Shown in pieces: positions 1-13,800 of a stretch of DNA of 64,000 nucleotides (the first letter of the stretch is position 1; each line of letters starts with the position of its first letter). Below the pieces are notes generated by a model that saw only the letters and a program-made list of their open reading frames with translations, was not told the origin of the DNA and searched no databases. Source of the stretch: Arion vulgaris. Taxonomy: Eukaryota > Mollusca > Gastropoda > Stylommatophora > Arionidae. Position numbers and translations under genes: made by a program. The stretch covers positions 67,530,090-67,594,089 of the forward strand of contig CM036759.1 of NCBI GenBank assembly GCA_020796225.1. Direction: 5' to 3'.

Positions 1-238
1 TGGAAAAAGAAAAGAAACAATAAAAAAATCATTTCAATATATAACTTATATAAATTTAACATATACACATATAGAATATGAAGCATGAGAAAAGAAAGTA
101 CTAAGAAGCATAGGAATGTAGTACATTGAGTCCATGAGGTCGCAAGGTACCATACAACACGAAACCGGTTGCATACGAAACCGATCATAAAGAAGAAGAA
201 GATACCACACTGAATAAAATCTGTTTCTTTCGATCTAG

Positions 239-436
239 ATACTACAGTCCAGATACGAACGTTGTATGGATACACGTGTGGATGCTCTTTACTTTGGTGG
301 ACCGAGAGGCAGATATCTTAACACGGTTGCCATGGTGAAGATGACACAGGAAGTGGTATTGCGTGGCAAGAATGGCATATTTCCTAACGTCCTGTTTGCA
401 CTTAATAAACGTACCTTAACCGTCTCTTTTGTACAG
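239..436 (+). CDS. iGluR/IR exon 1 of window (start of ligand-binding domain)
   Basis: 198 nt, phase 0 at both ends. A pyrimidine-rich acceptor ends at 237-238 (an in-frame TAG at 236-238 means the exon cannot start earlier). The donor is CAG|GTAAGT at 437. It encodes 66 residues ending in NGIFPNVLFALNKRTLTVSF plus VQ, the usual lead into S1 (compare 'LFPN..F.F..R.L.V'). AG at 246-247 or 251-252 are alternative acceptors. The ATG at 266 has no reason to be the initiator: the frame is open upstream to the acceptor, and family members have more sequence before this point. Confidence 0.72.
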
Positions 437-3400
437 GTAAGTTGTTTGTGGTGATTGACGGGTGAATAGTAGGCCTGGTCTGATGTCTTTGTTAAATATT
501 GAACTTGTCTGTTAGAATGTTAAGCAAACAGAATTGAGTGATTGATTGATTTGAAAGGACCATCAATCATTGTACTTCGGTGAGTAACCATGTGTGCTCC
601 AATCTCTTTGTTATACAGAAATATCTCAGATACAGTGCACGTAGCACTGACGACGAACCTCAATGTCATTTTGAAGATGGTGAAGATATTTTTGTTGGAA
701 TTTTATTTTTAATCATTTCTGATGCCTTTTTTACGCGGGCAACGGCTTTCTAGACGGCTAGTCTCCATTTTGAACAGTCAATGGTTCTTTTACATGATCA
801 AATGTGATCAAAGACGCATTTCTATGAACAACGTCGCGCCAGGTTTAGTGATCTGGCACTATTCGAGATCCTTCCCCACCTCCCCGTTGTAACCCTGGAA
901 ACAGACAGAGGATCCTGTCTGGCTAAGCGAGTAGGAATCGAAGGAGAGCTACGGATAGTGGTAGTAGCACGGAAACGTAACACAGGTCCAAAACTCTGAA
1001 TAAATACACCCATCTCCAGGACGATGTCCGATAAAAAGTTGATCTAATAGTTGCTGAAATGTAAGAAATAGTAGAGTACGAGTCATATGTGAACAAATAC
1101 TAACTCCCCCCTGGAGTAAATGGCAGAACTAAAATTGTCAGATGTGGGACGATAATCCATGAGAACGATGAGTAATGAGTCAAGTGCCAGCTCTCGGCAA
1201 ACTTCTCTGGGAACATTCACTGTAAAGTATCGTGACGACACAAGGGAAGGTTGCAGTAAACTCTGTATCGGAGGCCAAGCGCGGATACATCTATTAGGTA
1301 AGGTTGGGAGAACGCAAAACTTAAGATCGTGCTTCTGTGCCTAACGAAACTGCCCTTCTTGGGACAACCGGGCAAGATACTGTTGCACGAGTGCAAAATG
1401 TAAAGTTGCATTTTAGTGCCGGGTGAAAACTAATATCCCCGGAAAAACTGGGGTGGGCGATACTGGAGAGCGCAACATCCCACAAAAGCTACGTTGATAG
1501 CGCCGAATGAAACGACCTTCTGAATGATCTGTGTGAGACCACAATCAAGTGTTTCTTGGTGCCAGTGGGAATGCAGACTAGAAAAAGCAAATTGCCAAGT
1601 GTCAACATGCGACTCGAAACGGTTGAGAATATTCCTATTCCGGAAACTCACCGTGGCTAAAAAAAAGTGAGGCCGATAATGTAAAGGTTTTATCTGGTCG
1701 TAAAACCTATACATTGTCGAAGTTCGACGCTTTTTTCGTACGCGATCGTCCTTACACGTGCAGGATGCCGTCCAGAATTGCGAACGCTCCTTGCCTTAGG
1801 TCTAAAAAAGGCCAAAATAAAGAGCCAAAATTGATCGTTTTTGAGCGAACGCAATTCGTATGTCCGTAAAGGTGATCGCTCAGTATCCTCCATGGCGAAA
1901 ATCACACATAGGTCACAAAGAGCGGTCAATGAGTGATTGTTCTAGAGCACCTGTGGAGTAGTGCATCCAACAATCAATTCGCCAAAGTGAACAGTAGTCA
2001 GAATCGAGCAGCACGCATTATCACAGGAGCCATGGCCTCCAGCCAATGGCAGACCGCAGAGACAGGAAAGTTATGCTACTGGCGGAAAAATTAAAACGGC
2101 TTCACTCTCACCCTATGTACGTCACAATGAACGTACTAGGAAGGGGCAGCTGAAGAGGACCAGCTTCGCAAAAAATGCCAAAGCACTGATCAAAGACCAC
2201 CCAGTCCTAGCAAACTGTAAAGTCACAATGATACCGGCAACCGGTAAGAGCCCGCCGTGGGAGACAAATATGCCAGAATTAAGGGAACCAATCCCAGAAA
2301 TACTAAAGAAAGGGCAGCAAGAGAACTGCGAAAGAAGAGCGATCACAGAAAAAAAAACATAGCATCCGAATACACTGAGAGTGTGTGGGCACACGTGTAT
2401 ACCGATGGGAATACACTGAGAGTGTGTGGGCACACGTGTATACCGATGGGAATACACTGAGAGTGTGTGGGCACACGTGTATACAGATGGGAATACACTG
2501 AGAGTGTGTGAGCACACGTGTGTATGGCCCTTTTCATCTTTACAGACGGTCAATAGGCAAGTGTTTTACTGTGACAACTTCTGAGTTTTCGCTTTTCTCT
2601 CTTGTTGTTCAGCTTGTACATAAGTCTCTTCTCAAAAGACTCTGCGCCCTTCCGTAATTTGGCTTTCCACACAACTCTGTCATCAGCTAGTCCCTCCCAT
2701 GTGCTGGGATCTATAGAAAAGTTTTTCATTGAGGTTTTGCAGACATCTTTATATCTGATCAGTGGTCTGCCCTGGTGCCTCTTCCTCCGAAAGTTCACAG
2801 AACAACATTTGTTTTGGTATGCGATAAGTTTCCATTCTTCTCACATGTCCCAACCATCTTAGTCGTCTACTGCTGAGCATGCCCATGATGGAAGGCAGAT
2901 TTGCACGTTGTAGTACTTCAGAGTTGGTTATCTTGTCGTACCACCTGATGTTCATAATCTTGCGGAGACATCGAAGGTGAAAGATGTTAAGTCTCCTCTC
3001 GTGTCTTGAGTAGGCTGTCCATGTTTCTGAGCCATATAGTAAAGAACTAATTACACAGGCTCTCGATATATTTGAGTCTTCGTCTGCAATGTCAATTTTT
3101 GTTGTCCCACGCTCGCTTTGATAGTTTGCCGAATGTAGTAGCGGCACTCCCTATACGAGCGTTGATTTCTTCATCAAGAGAAAGGCTGGCAGTGACCGTG
3201 GACCCAAGATAGCAGAATTTTGCACTGGTGTTAGATGGTCGCCATTTAAAGTGATATTTGATGTCTTACCTCCTGACATAATACAACTGTTTTGGAGACA
3301 CTTATTGTCAGAGAAAATAGGTCGCATGCCTTTGACAAATTATTAATTAGACATTGCAGTGTAGTCTCACTGTGGGCGACTAAGGCAGCATCGTCAGCGA

Positions 3401-4818
3401 AAAGGAGGTCCTTGAGAAGTATTTCCGTTGTTTTTGTCTTGGCTCTTAAGCGAGTCAAGTTAAACAGTGAACCATCAGATCTAGTGCGGATGAAAACATC
3501 ACCATCAGCGTCCCCTAAGGCGTGGTTCAAAAGGACTTCGAAGAAGATACCAAAGAGAGTGGGGACAAGGACACAGCCCTGCTTGACTCCACTCTTAACC
3601 TCAAAACTATCAGATGTGCTGCCATCGAACTGTATGCTGGCTTTCATGCCCTCATGGAAGGAAACAATCAATTGGAGCAACTTTGGGGACAACCAATATA
3701 CTTCAATATTTTATAAAGACTTGGCCTGCTGACTGTGTCAATGCCTTAGTCAGATCCACGAAAGCAATACATAGAGGCTTGCTCTGCTCTCTGCACTTCT
3801 CTTGTAGCTGTCGAAGGGTAAATATCATGTCAGTTGTTGACCCTCTAGCTCTGAATCCACATTGTGACTCTGGAAGAACACGCTCCGCCAGTTTCTGTAG
3901 TCGTTTTGAAAGGACTAGTGCAAAAGCTTTGCCTGTTACGCTTAGAAGGGAGATGCCTCTGTAGTTGTTACAATCCCCCTTATCCACACGTGTATACAGA
4001 TGGGAATACACTGAGAGTGCGTGGGCACACGTGTATACCGATGGATCGGCAAAGAACGCAATCAGCGATGACGGAGGAGGAGTAGTGCTTAAGCTATCAA
4101 AGAAAGTGACGGTCACGAAGACGATTACCATTGGTAAGTACTCAAACAACTGCCGGACAGAGGCAGTGAGAACAGCCGCTGAAATGATCCTTGAGAGAAG
4201 TAGCGCCTCACGCACCAAAATCGTGATATTCACTGATCTTCTCTCTATCATGACGGTACTAAATAGTGCTGGCAAAACATAGCTCAATGAGCTGAAAGCG
4301 ATCCTCGGTGTACTAGTGAACTCACTTAAATGTATGGTCATTCAGTGGATACCATCACACTGCAATATAAGCGGAAATGAACAAGCAGACAAGCTAGCAA
4401 AAGAAGGTAGGCGACTACCGCAGACTGATCACGAGATCAGTAATGAGGAGGCCAGAACAACCATTCGCTGGCAGTACAAAGAAAAATGGTCGAAAGACTA
4501 CGCACAACATAGCAACAGAGATGGGTACTATGGTCTATCCCGTAGCGAACAAGTTGCTATATTCCGTCTCTGTACCGGCCATAACATACTTCGGGTCCAC
4601 ATGTTCAACAAATTTAAAATTGGCACAACTAGCAAGTGCCGCTGTAACAAGGCGGACATTACGGCAGAGCACATACTGCAAGACTGCCAGTTGTTAGCAG
4701 ACCTAAGAAACGAAACCTGGTCCAATAACACAGAGCTTCACGAGAATCTGTACGGAGAGACGGAGACCCTAAACACAACGGTAGAATTCATGAAAAGATT
4801 TCGTTCATTGGTCTAAGT

Positions 4819-4860
<42 letters not shown>

Positions 4861-7800
4861 ATCATGTTAAGTTTACGTTGAACAAGTATCTGAAAGTTTA
4901 GAATGTTAAACAAAGAAAATTTATCATGTTAAGTTTAGTAGTTAAACAAAGATAATTTATCATGTTAAGTTTATGTTAAACAAAGATAATTTATCATGTT
5001 AAGTTTATGTTAAACAAAGATAATTTATCATGTTAAGTTTATGTAAAGTAAACAAAAAAAAATAATTTATCATGTTAAGTTTATGTTAAACAAAGATAAT
5101 TTATCATGTTAAGTTTATGTTAAACAAAGATAATTTATCATGTTAAGTTTATGTTAAACAAAGATAATTTATCATGTTAAGTTTATGTTAAACAAAGAAA
5201 ATTTATCATGTTAAGTTTATGTTAAACAAAGATAATTTATCATGTTAAGTTTATGTTAAACAAGATAATTTATCATGTTGTTTATGTTAAACAAAGATAA
5301 TTTATCATGTTAAGTTTCAGTAAGTTAAACAAAGATAATTTATCATGTTAAGCTTTCTTTTTTGTTAAACAAAGATAATTTATCATGTTAAGTTTATGTT
5401 AAACAAAGATAATTTATCATGTTAAGTTTATGTTAAACAAAGATAATTTATCATGTTAAGTTTATGTTAAACAATTTCACGCCCATGTGTTGCCGGGTCT
5501 GGGGGAGCAAAGATTAGTGTCACTGTGATCTAGAAAGTATGCTGTAAGAGGTGACTGAGGTAGGGGCCTTGGAAAGCGACCCTAGTCAATAAAAAACATC
5601 GGATGTGCTGGCCTACTTGTACGCGCATTACTGTCACAACGGACAATCGTTCTAAGGCTCAGACCACATACAAATAACAAAGAATGGTTGGTTAACAAAG
5701 TGGTCGATATGGAGCGTGCGAAGAAGAAGAAGGTACGTGTAGAACAAGTTTCTGAAGTTTCGAAATGTGTGGGAGCTTATCAAGAGAAACGATCACAGTA
5801 CCTTTATAGTGAAAGGCAAGCACATTGCATCCACGCAGAAGAGACTGTCTAACGTGATATCTTGTTATTATTCACAGTGGGATCCATTTGTGAAACGTAC
5901 TCCGTTAGGATATGAGGGGTTCTGTAAGGACTTGACTGAACACTTGGAAGCTGTTCTCAATTTCACGTAAGTAGGATATGATTGATTCTGTAAGGATCTG
6001 ATCGAACACTTGGAAGCTGTTCTCAATTTCACGTAAGTAGGATATGACGGATTCTGTAAGGATCTGATCGAACACTTGGAAGCTGTTCTCAATTTCACGT
6101 AAGTAGGATATGAGGGATTCAGTAAGGATCTGATCGAACACTTGGAAGCTGTTCTCAATTTCACGTAAGTAGGATATGATTGATTCTGTAAGGATCTGAT
6201 CGAACACTTGGAAGCTGTTCTCAATTTCACGTAAGTAGGATATGAGGGATTCTGTAAGGATCTGATCGAACACTTGGAAGCTGTTCTCAATTTCACGTAA
6301 GTAGGATATGAGGGATTCTGTAAGGATCTGATCGAACACTTGGAAGCTGTTCTCAATTTCACGTAAGTAGGATATGATTGATTCTGTAAGGATCTGATCG
6401 AACACTTGGAAGCTGTTCTCAATTTCACGTAAGTAGGATATGAGGGATTCTGTAAGGATCTGATCGAACACTTGGAAGCTGTTCTCAATTTCACGTAAGT
6501 GTTTTAATCTAATGAAAAGATATTTAAGGACATGAACTGGCTTCATTGCACTGGGTTTTCCCAAATGATCTCAGTCCTTGTCGGCAGAAAGGACACGACA
6601 GCTACCAAAAGTGCTGCACAAAGTAAGAACTCCGTGGCTTCAGCATCGATCCTAGGTATCTCTTGATTGAGTGATTGATTGCTGATATGATCCTATGTAT
6701 CTCATGATTGAGTGATTGATTGCTGATATGATCCTAGGTATCTCTTGATTGAGTGAATGATTGCTGATATGATCCTAGGTATCTCTTGATTGAGTGAATG
6801 ATTGCTGATATGATCCTAGGTATCTCTTGATTGAGTGATTGATTGCTGATATGATCCTAGGTATCTCTTGATTGTGTGATTGATTGCTGATATGATCCTA
6901 TGTATCTCATGATTGAGTGATTGATTGCTGATATGATCCTAGGTATCTCTTGATTGAGTGAATGATTGCTGATATGATCCTAGGTATCTCATGATTGAGT
7001 GAATGATTGCTGATATGATCCTAGGTATCTCTTGATTGAGTGAATGATTGCTGATATGATCCTAGGTATCTCTTGATTGAGTGATTGATTGCTGATATGA
7101 TCCTAGGTATCCCTTGATTGAGTGAATGATTGCTGATATGATCCTAGGTATCTCTTGATTGAGTGAATGATTGCTGATATGATCCTAGGTATCTCATGAT
7201 TGAGTGAATGATTGCTGATATGATCCTAGTTATCTCTTGATTGAGTGAATGATTGCTGATATGATCCTAGGTATCTCTTGATTGAGTGAATGATTGCTGA
7301 TATGATCCTAGGTATCTCTTGACTGTGTGATTGATTGCTGATATGATCCTGGGTATCTCATGATTGAGTGATTGATTGCTGATATGATTCTAGGTATCTC
7401 TTGATTGAGTGATTGATTGCTGATATGATTCTAGGTATCTCTTGATTGAGTGATTGATTGCTGATATGATCATCATCATTGCACTTTGGTGAGTAACTAT
7501 GTGTGCTCCAATCTCTTTCTTACACGAGAACTCCGTAGCACCGGCGAGGATTCCATATGTAATTTAGAAGATGATGAAGATAATTTGTAGGAATTTTGTT
7601 TTTAATATTTTCTAATGAATTCTGCCCGGGCAGCGGCTTTCCAGCCTGTTCTTCTCGATTTTTAACTGTCAAATGTTTCGTTTACGTGCTCAAATTAAAC
7701 ATGGAACCTATCTTTTATTGTGTCTCCGATATGACTAGGAACTGGATTTCACCTACACTGAGATCAAGCATATCTGGAAAAATAGCTTCACGAGGGAGCG

Positions 7801-10800
7801 AACCGAAAACCTTTGGCACGAGAGAAGAGCAACTAACGTCTACGCCACAGAAAGCACAGGTATCTCGTGAAACAAATAGCATATGTCACTCGGTTGGGAT
7901 TCGAGCCCAGAACCTTCAGAAGGGACACGTCTTAACCACTTCTGCCACACACAGACCCCGCCTCACCACCCTACCCTAGCTGCCACTTCGCCACACAGAC
8001 CCGCCTCACCACCCTACCCTAGCTGCCACTTCGCCACACAGACCCCGCCTCACCACCCTACCCTAGCTGCCACTTCGCCACACAGACCCCGCCTCACCAC
8101 CCTACCCTAGCTGCCACTTCGCCACACAGACCCCACCTCACCACCCTACCCTAGCTGCCACTTGCCACACAGACCCCACTCACCACCCTACCCTAGCTGC
8201 CACTTCGCCACACAGACCCCGCCTCACCACCCTACCCTAGCTACCACTTCGCCACACAGACCCGCCTCACCACCCTACCCTAGCTGCCACTTCGCCACAC
8301 AGACCCCGCCTCACCACCCTACCCTAGCTGCCACTTCGCCACACAGACCCGCCTCACCACCCTACCCTAGCTGCCACTTCGCCACACAGACCCCACCTCA
8401 CCACCCTACCCTAGCTGCCACTTCGCCACACAGACCCCACCTCACCACCCTACCCTAGCTGCCACTTCGCCACACAGACCCCGCCTCACCACCCTACCCT
8501 AGCTGCCACTTCGCCACACAGACCCCGCCTCACCACCCTACCCTAGCTGCCACTTCGCCACACAGACCCCACCTCACCACCCTACCTGCTGCAACTTCGC
8601 CACACAGACCCCACCTCACCACCCTAACCTAGCTGCCACTTCGCCACACAGACCCCACCTCACCACCCTAACCTAGCTGCCACTTCGCCACACAGACCCC
8701 ACCTCACCACCCTACCCTAGCTGCCACTTCGCCACACAGACCCCACCTCACCACCCTACCCTAGCTGCCACTTCGACACACAGACCCCGCCTCACCACCC
8801 TACCCTAGCTGCCACTTCGCCACACAGACCCCACCTCACCACCCTACCCTAGCTGCCACTTCGCCACACAGACCCCACCTCACCACCCTACCCTAGCTGC
8901 CACTTCGCCACACAGACCCCACCTCACCACCCTACCCTAGCTGCCACTTCCACACAGACCCACCTCATCACCCCACCTAGCTGCCACTTCGCCACACACC
9001 CACTAACCCTACCTAGCTGCAGCACACAACCCCACCTCACCACCCCACCCTAGCTGCCACTTCGCCACACAAACCCCACCTCACCACCCTACCCTAGCTG
9101 AAAGAATAAGTCGTCATATGACCAAAGCTGTGACACAACTAAAAGTGGAAAAATGAATACTTATATATGGGAACATGGAACATAAGTTCCTTAATGTTAA
9201 CTTATATATGGGAACATGGAACATAAGTTACTTAATGTTATCATTGCTTTTTGAAGAAAATGCACAGTTATCAGTTTTATGAGGACTATCATCATAGCAC
9301 TCCGAACAATTCCATAGGTGCTCCGATCTCCGCCTCAACAAATCTAGCAGCGTCCAGCGGCTCAACACGCCAGTTTGATGTTGATGAATCAATCTCTTTG
9401 CATATTTGATATGTCCTTTTTTCTGTCTGTAGCAATATCGACACCTATCTCAATCTGGTCAGCGAGAGAGATTAACAACTCTGAAACTTCTCTGTGCGTA
9501 ATTTTATCATTGCTTTTTTATAAGAATGTACAGATTGAGGCAATATGAAGAATGATCTCGAAATTAAACAGCTGATAGTCTCACGAACGAAGCTTACAGA
9601 GCAAGCTATAGGAAACTTTTGAGGAATTGCAACTGAAAGAACATCTCATGGGTTTGACGAGCATACAAACCGAACGCAAAGAAGGAGAAGAAACAGCTGA
9701 TAGAAAGCAACGGAGTATGTGTAGAATGGCTGTCCAATGCTTGTATTGTATTGTAGCGCAACTGACTGATGGTTGTGGGAGACGCTGACTCCAAGTGAAG
9801 ATTGCAATACTACTCATGCTCATCAATGTCATCTTTGTCTCAGGAGACGAAAGTTTATGTGTCACGTAGTTTGTTCTGCGCTGAATTACATCATCTGTTA
9901 TGTCTGTAGTGTCATCAATGTCATCTTTGTCTCAGGAGACAAAAGTTTATATGTGACATAGTTTGTTCTGCGCTGAATTACATCATCTGTTATGTCTGTA
10001 GTGTCATCAATGTCATCTTTGTCTCAGGAGACAAAAGTTTATATGTCACGTAGTGTGTTCACATCGTCTGTTGTGTCTGTAGGGTCATATTCTGAAGTGA
10101 AAATCCTAGCTACAGTCGATGTGGATGAAACTGGAGACTGGAGCTGATACATAGGATGGTTTCACTCTGCATTTAATGTCTTTAATACCACTCATCGTCA
10201 TCATCAGGTGCCATGCCGGCTGATGTAGGCGATCATGGATTTCATCAAATCTATATCCCCGGTGTTTGCTATCATCTCAGATGTTGACGCTCTTCCTGCG
10301 CAGGAAGTCAGGCTGTTCAAAATGTTCTCTATCTGTCTTCCTCTGTTTTATGTCTCCTCGATTTTACTGATTGTCATAATGTGTTTTCATTACATGTCCG
10401 AAAATGAATACTCCTACAATTACTAATGACAATAGTAATATTATTAAGTAAAATGATTATCAAATACCATAGCAGACATTGAAATGCTTTTATCAAATAC
10501 CAGAGCAGACATTGAAATGCTTTTATCAAATACCAGAGCAGACATTGAAATGCTAATCAAGGGGTTCAAGAAGGAGAGGACGCCGACCTAGGGAAACCAT
10601 GGAGCGAGCCGTACTGACAGAGGCAAGAAATATCAAATTCAATTCCATGGAAAAGATTGAGTGAGTTGCCCAGGACAACAGCGTGGTATAAAGAAATTAA
10701 TTGTAGGTCCTGTGAAATGTAAAATGATAAAAATAACAGAGCAGTTCAAATATTTAGGTAGCAATTTTGATTTGGAAATATTAAAAAGGAAATTATGATA

Positions 10801-13800
10801 CGAATTGTCAAAGCAACATCAGTTTTTAAAAGTCTAAATAAAATATGGAACTGCAAGTTATATATTATTAAAACTAAATTACATATTTTCAATTCAAATA
10901 TTGTATCAATCCTAACATATGCAGCGAGAGTTGGAAAATGACTAAAGATATAGAAAGCAAGTTGAATGCATTTGAAAATAGATGTCTGCGAAAAATAATG
11001 AATATAAAATGGAACGAATTCAGGAGAAGTGATGAAATCAGAGACATGTCTGGTCAACCACTAGTGACAACTGTTATAAGAAGGAGAAGATGGAGATATG
11101 TTGGGCACACCTTTGAGGAGAAATGATCAAAGACATGCATTGAAGTGGGTGGCAAAGTGTTCAAGATAGAGAGAATGCCCAAGGGGAACCCCCTGAAAAG
11201 AACTTTACTGAGAGAGAGACAAGAAATATTGGACTCAGTTCCATGAATGAGATTTAGTATTATCAATATAAGAGAAGACTACAGTAAAACTATGTAGCAA
11301 TGACGAAACACATCAATATAAGACAAGACTACAGTAAAACTATGTAACAATGGAGAAACACATCAATATAAGAGAAGACTGCAGTAAAACTATGTAACAA
11401 TGGAGAAACACATCAATATAAGAGAAGACTACAGTAAAACGATGTAACAATGGAGAAACACATCAATATAAGACAAGACTACAGTAAAACTATGTAGCAA
11501 TGACGAAACACATCATTATAAGACAAGACTACAGTAAAACTATGTAACAATGGAGAAACACATCAATATAAGAGAAGACTACAGTAAAACTATGTAGCAA
11601 TGACGAAACACATCAATATAAGACAAGACTACAGTAAAACTATGTAACAATGGAGAAACACATCAATATAAGAGAAGACTGCAGTAAAACTATGTAACAA
11701 TGGAGAAACACATCAATATAAGAGAAGACTACAGTAAAACTATGTAGCAATAGAGAAACACATCATTATAAGAGAAGACTACAGTAAAACTATGTAACAA
11801 TGGAGAAACACATCATTATAAGAGAAGACTACAGTAAAACTATGTAACAATGGAGAAACACATCAATATAAGAGAAGACTACAGTAAAACTATGTAGCAA
11901 TAGAGAAACACATCATTATAAGAGAAGACTACAGTAAAACTATGTAACAATGGAGAAATACATCATTATAAGAGAAGACTACAGTAAAACTATGTAACAA
12001 TGGAGAAATACATCATTATAAGAGAAGACTACAGTAAAACTATGTAGCAATAGAGAAACACATCATTATAAGAGAAGACTACAGTAAAACTATGTAACAA
12101 TGGAGAAACACATCAATATAAGGGAAGACTACAGTAAAACTATGTAACAATGACGAAACACATCAATATAAGAGAAGACTACAGTAAAACTATGTAACAA
12201 TGGAGAAATACATCAATATAAGAGAAGACTACAGTAAAACTATGTAGCAATGGAGAAATACATCAATATAAGAGAAGACTACAGTAAAACTATGTAACAA
12301 TGACGAAACACATCAATATAAGAGAAGACTACAGTAAAACTATGTAGCAATAGAGAAACACATCATTATAAGAGAAGACTACAGTAAAACTATGTAACAA
12401 TGACGAAACACATCAATATAAGAGAAGACTACAGTAAAACTATGTAGCAATAGAGAAACACATCATTATAAGAGAAGACTACAGTAAAACTATGTAACAA
12501 TGGAGAAACACATCAATATAAGACAAGACTACAGTAAAACTATGTAGCAATGGAGAAACACATCAATATAAGAGAAGACTACAGTAAAACTATGTAACAA
12601 TGGAGAAACACATCAATATAAGACAAGACTACAGTAAAACTATGTAACAATGACGAAACACATCAATATAAGAGAAGACTACAGTAAAACTATGTAACAA
12701 TGGAGAAATACATCAATATAAGAGAAGACTACAGTAAAACTATGTAACAATGGAGAAACACATCAATATAAGAGAAGACTACAGTAAAACTATGTAACAA
12801 TGGAGAAACACATCATTATAAGAGAAGACTACAGTAAAACTATGTAACAATGGAGAAACACATCAATATAAGGGAAGACTACAGTAAAACTATGTAACAA
12901 TGACGAAACACATCATTATAAGACAAGACTACAGTAAAACTATGTAGCAATGGAGAAATACATCAATATAAGAGAAGACTACAGTAAAACTATGTAACAA
13001 TGACGAAACACATCATTATAAGGGAAGACTACAGTAAAACTATGTAGCAATAGAGAAACACATCATTATAAGAGAAGACTACAGTAAAACTATGTAACAA
13101 TGGAGAAACACATCAATATAAGGGAAGACTACAGTAAAACTATGTAACAATGACGAAACACATCAATATAAGAGAAGACTACAGTAAAACTATGTAACAA
13201 TGGAGAAATACATCAATATAAGAGAAGACTACAGTAAAACTATGTAACAATGGAGAAACACATCAATATAAGAGAAGACTACAGTAAAACTATGTAACAA
13301 TGGAGAAACACATCAATATAAGAGAAGACTACAGTAAAACTATGTAGCAATGGAGAAATACATCAATATAAAGAAGACTACAGTAAAACTATGTAACAAT
13401 GGAGAAACACATCAATATAAGAGAAGACTACAGTAAAACTATGTAACAATGACGAAACACATCAATATAAGACAAGACTACAGTAAAACTATGTAACAAT
13501 GGAGAAACACATCAATATAAGACAAGACTACAGTAAAACTATGTAACAATGACGAAACACATCAATATAAGACAAGACTACAGTAAAACTATGTAACAAT
13601 GGAGAAACACATCAATATAAGACAAGACTACAGTAAAACTATGTAACAATGGAGAAACACATCAATATAAGACAAGACTACAGTAAAACTATGTAACAAT
13701 GGAGAAACACATCAATATAAGACAAGACTACAGTAAAACTATGTAGCAATGACGAAACACATCAATATAAGACAAGACTACAGTAAAACTATGTAACAAT

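Noticed and set aside
266..454. ATG-initiated short protein at 266
   Set aside because: It is the inside of an exon: open to an acceptor upstream, ends at a consensus donor, and continues the iGluR S1 domain.
5868..6564. Two minus-strand frames of 208 and 219 codons with 22-residue repeats
   Set aside because: Antisense of the exon-2 donor array; the real coding sense is the plus-strand exon end.
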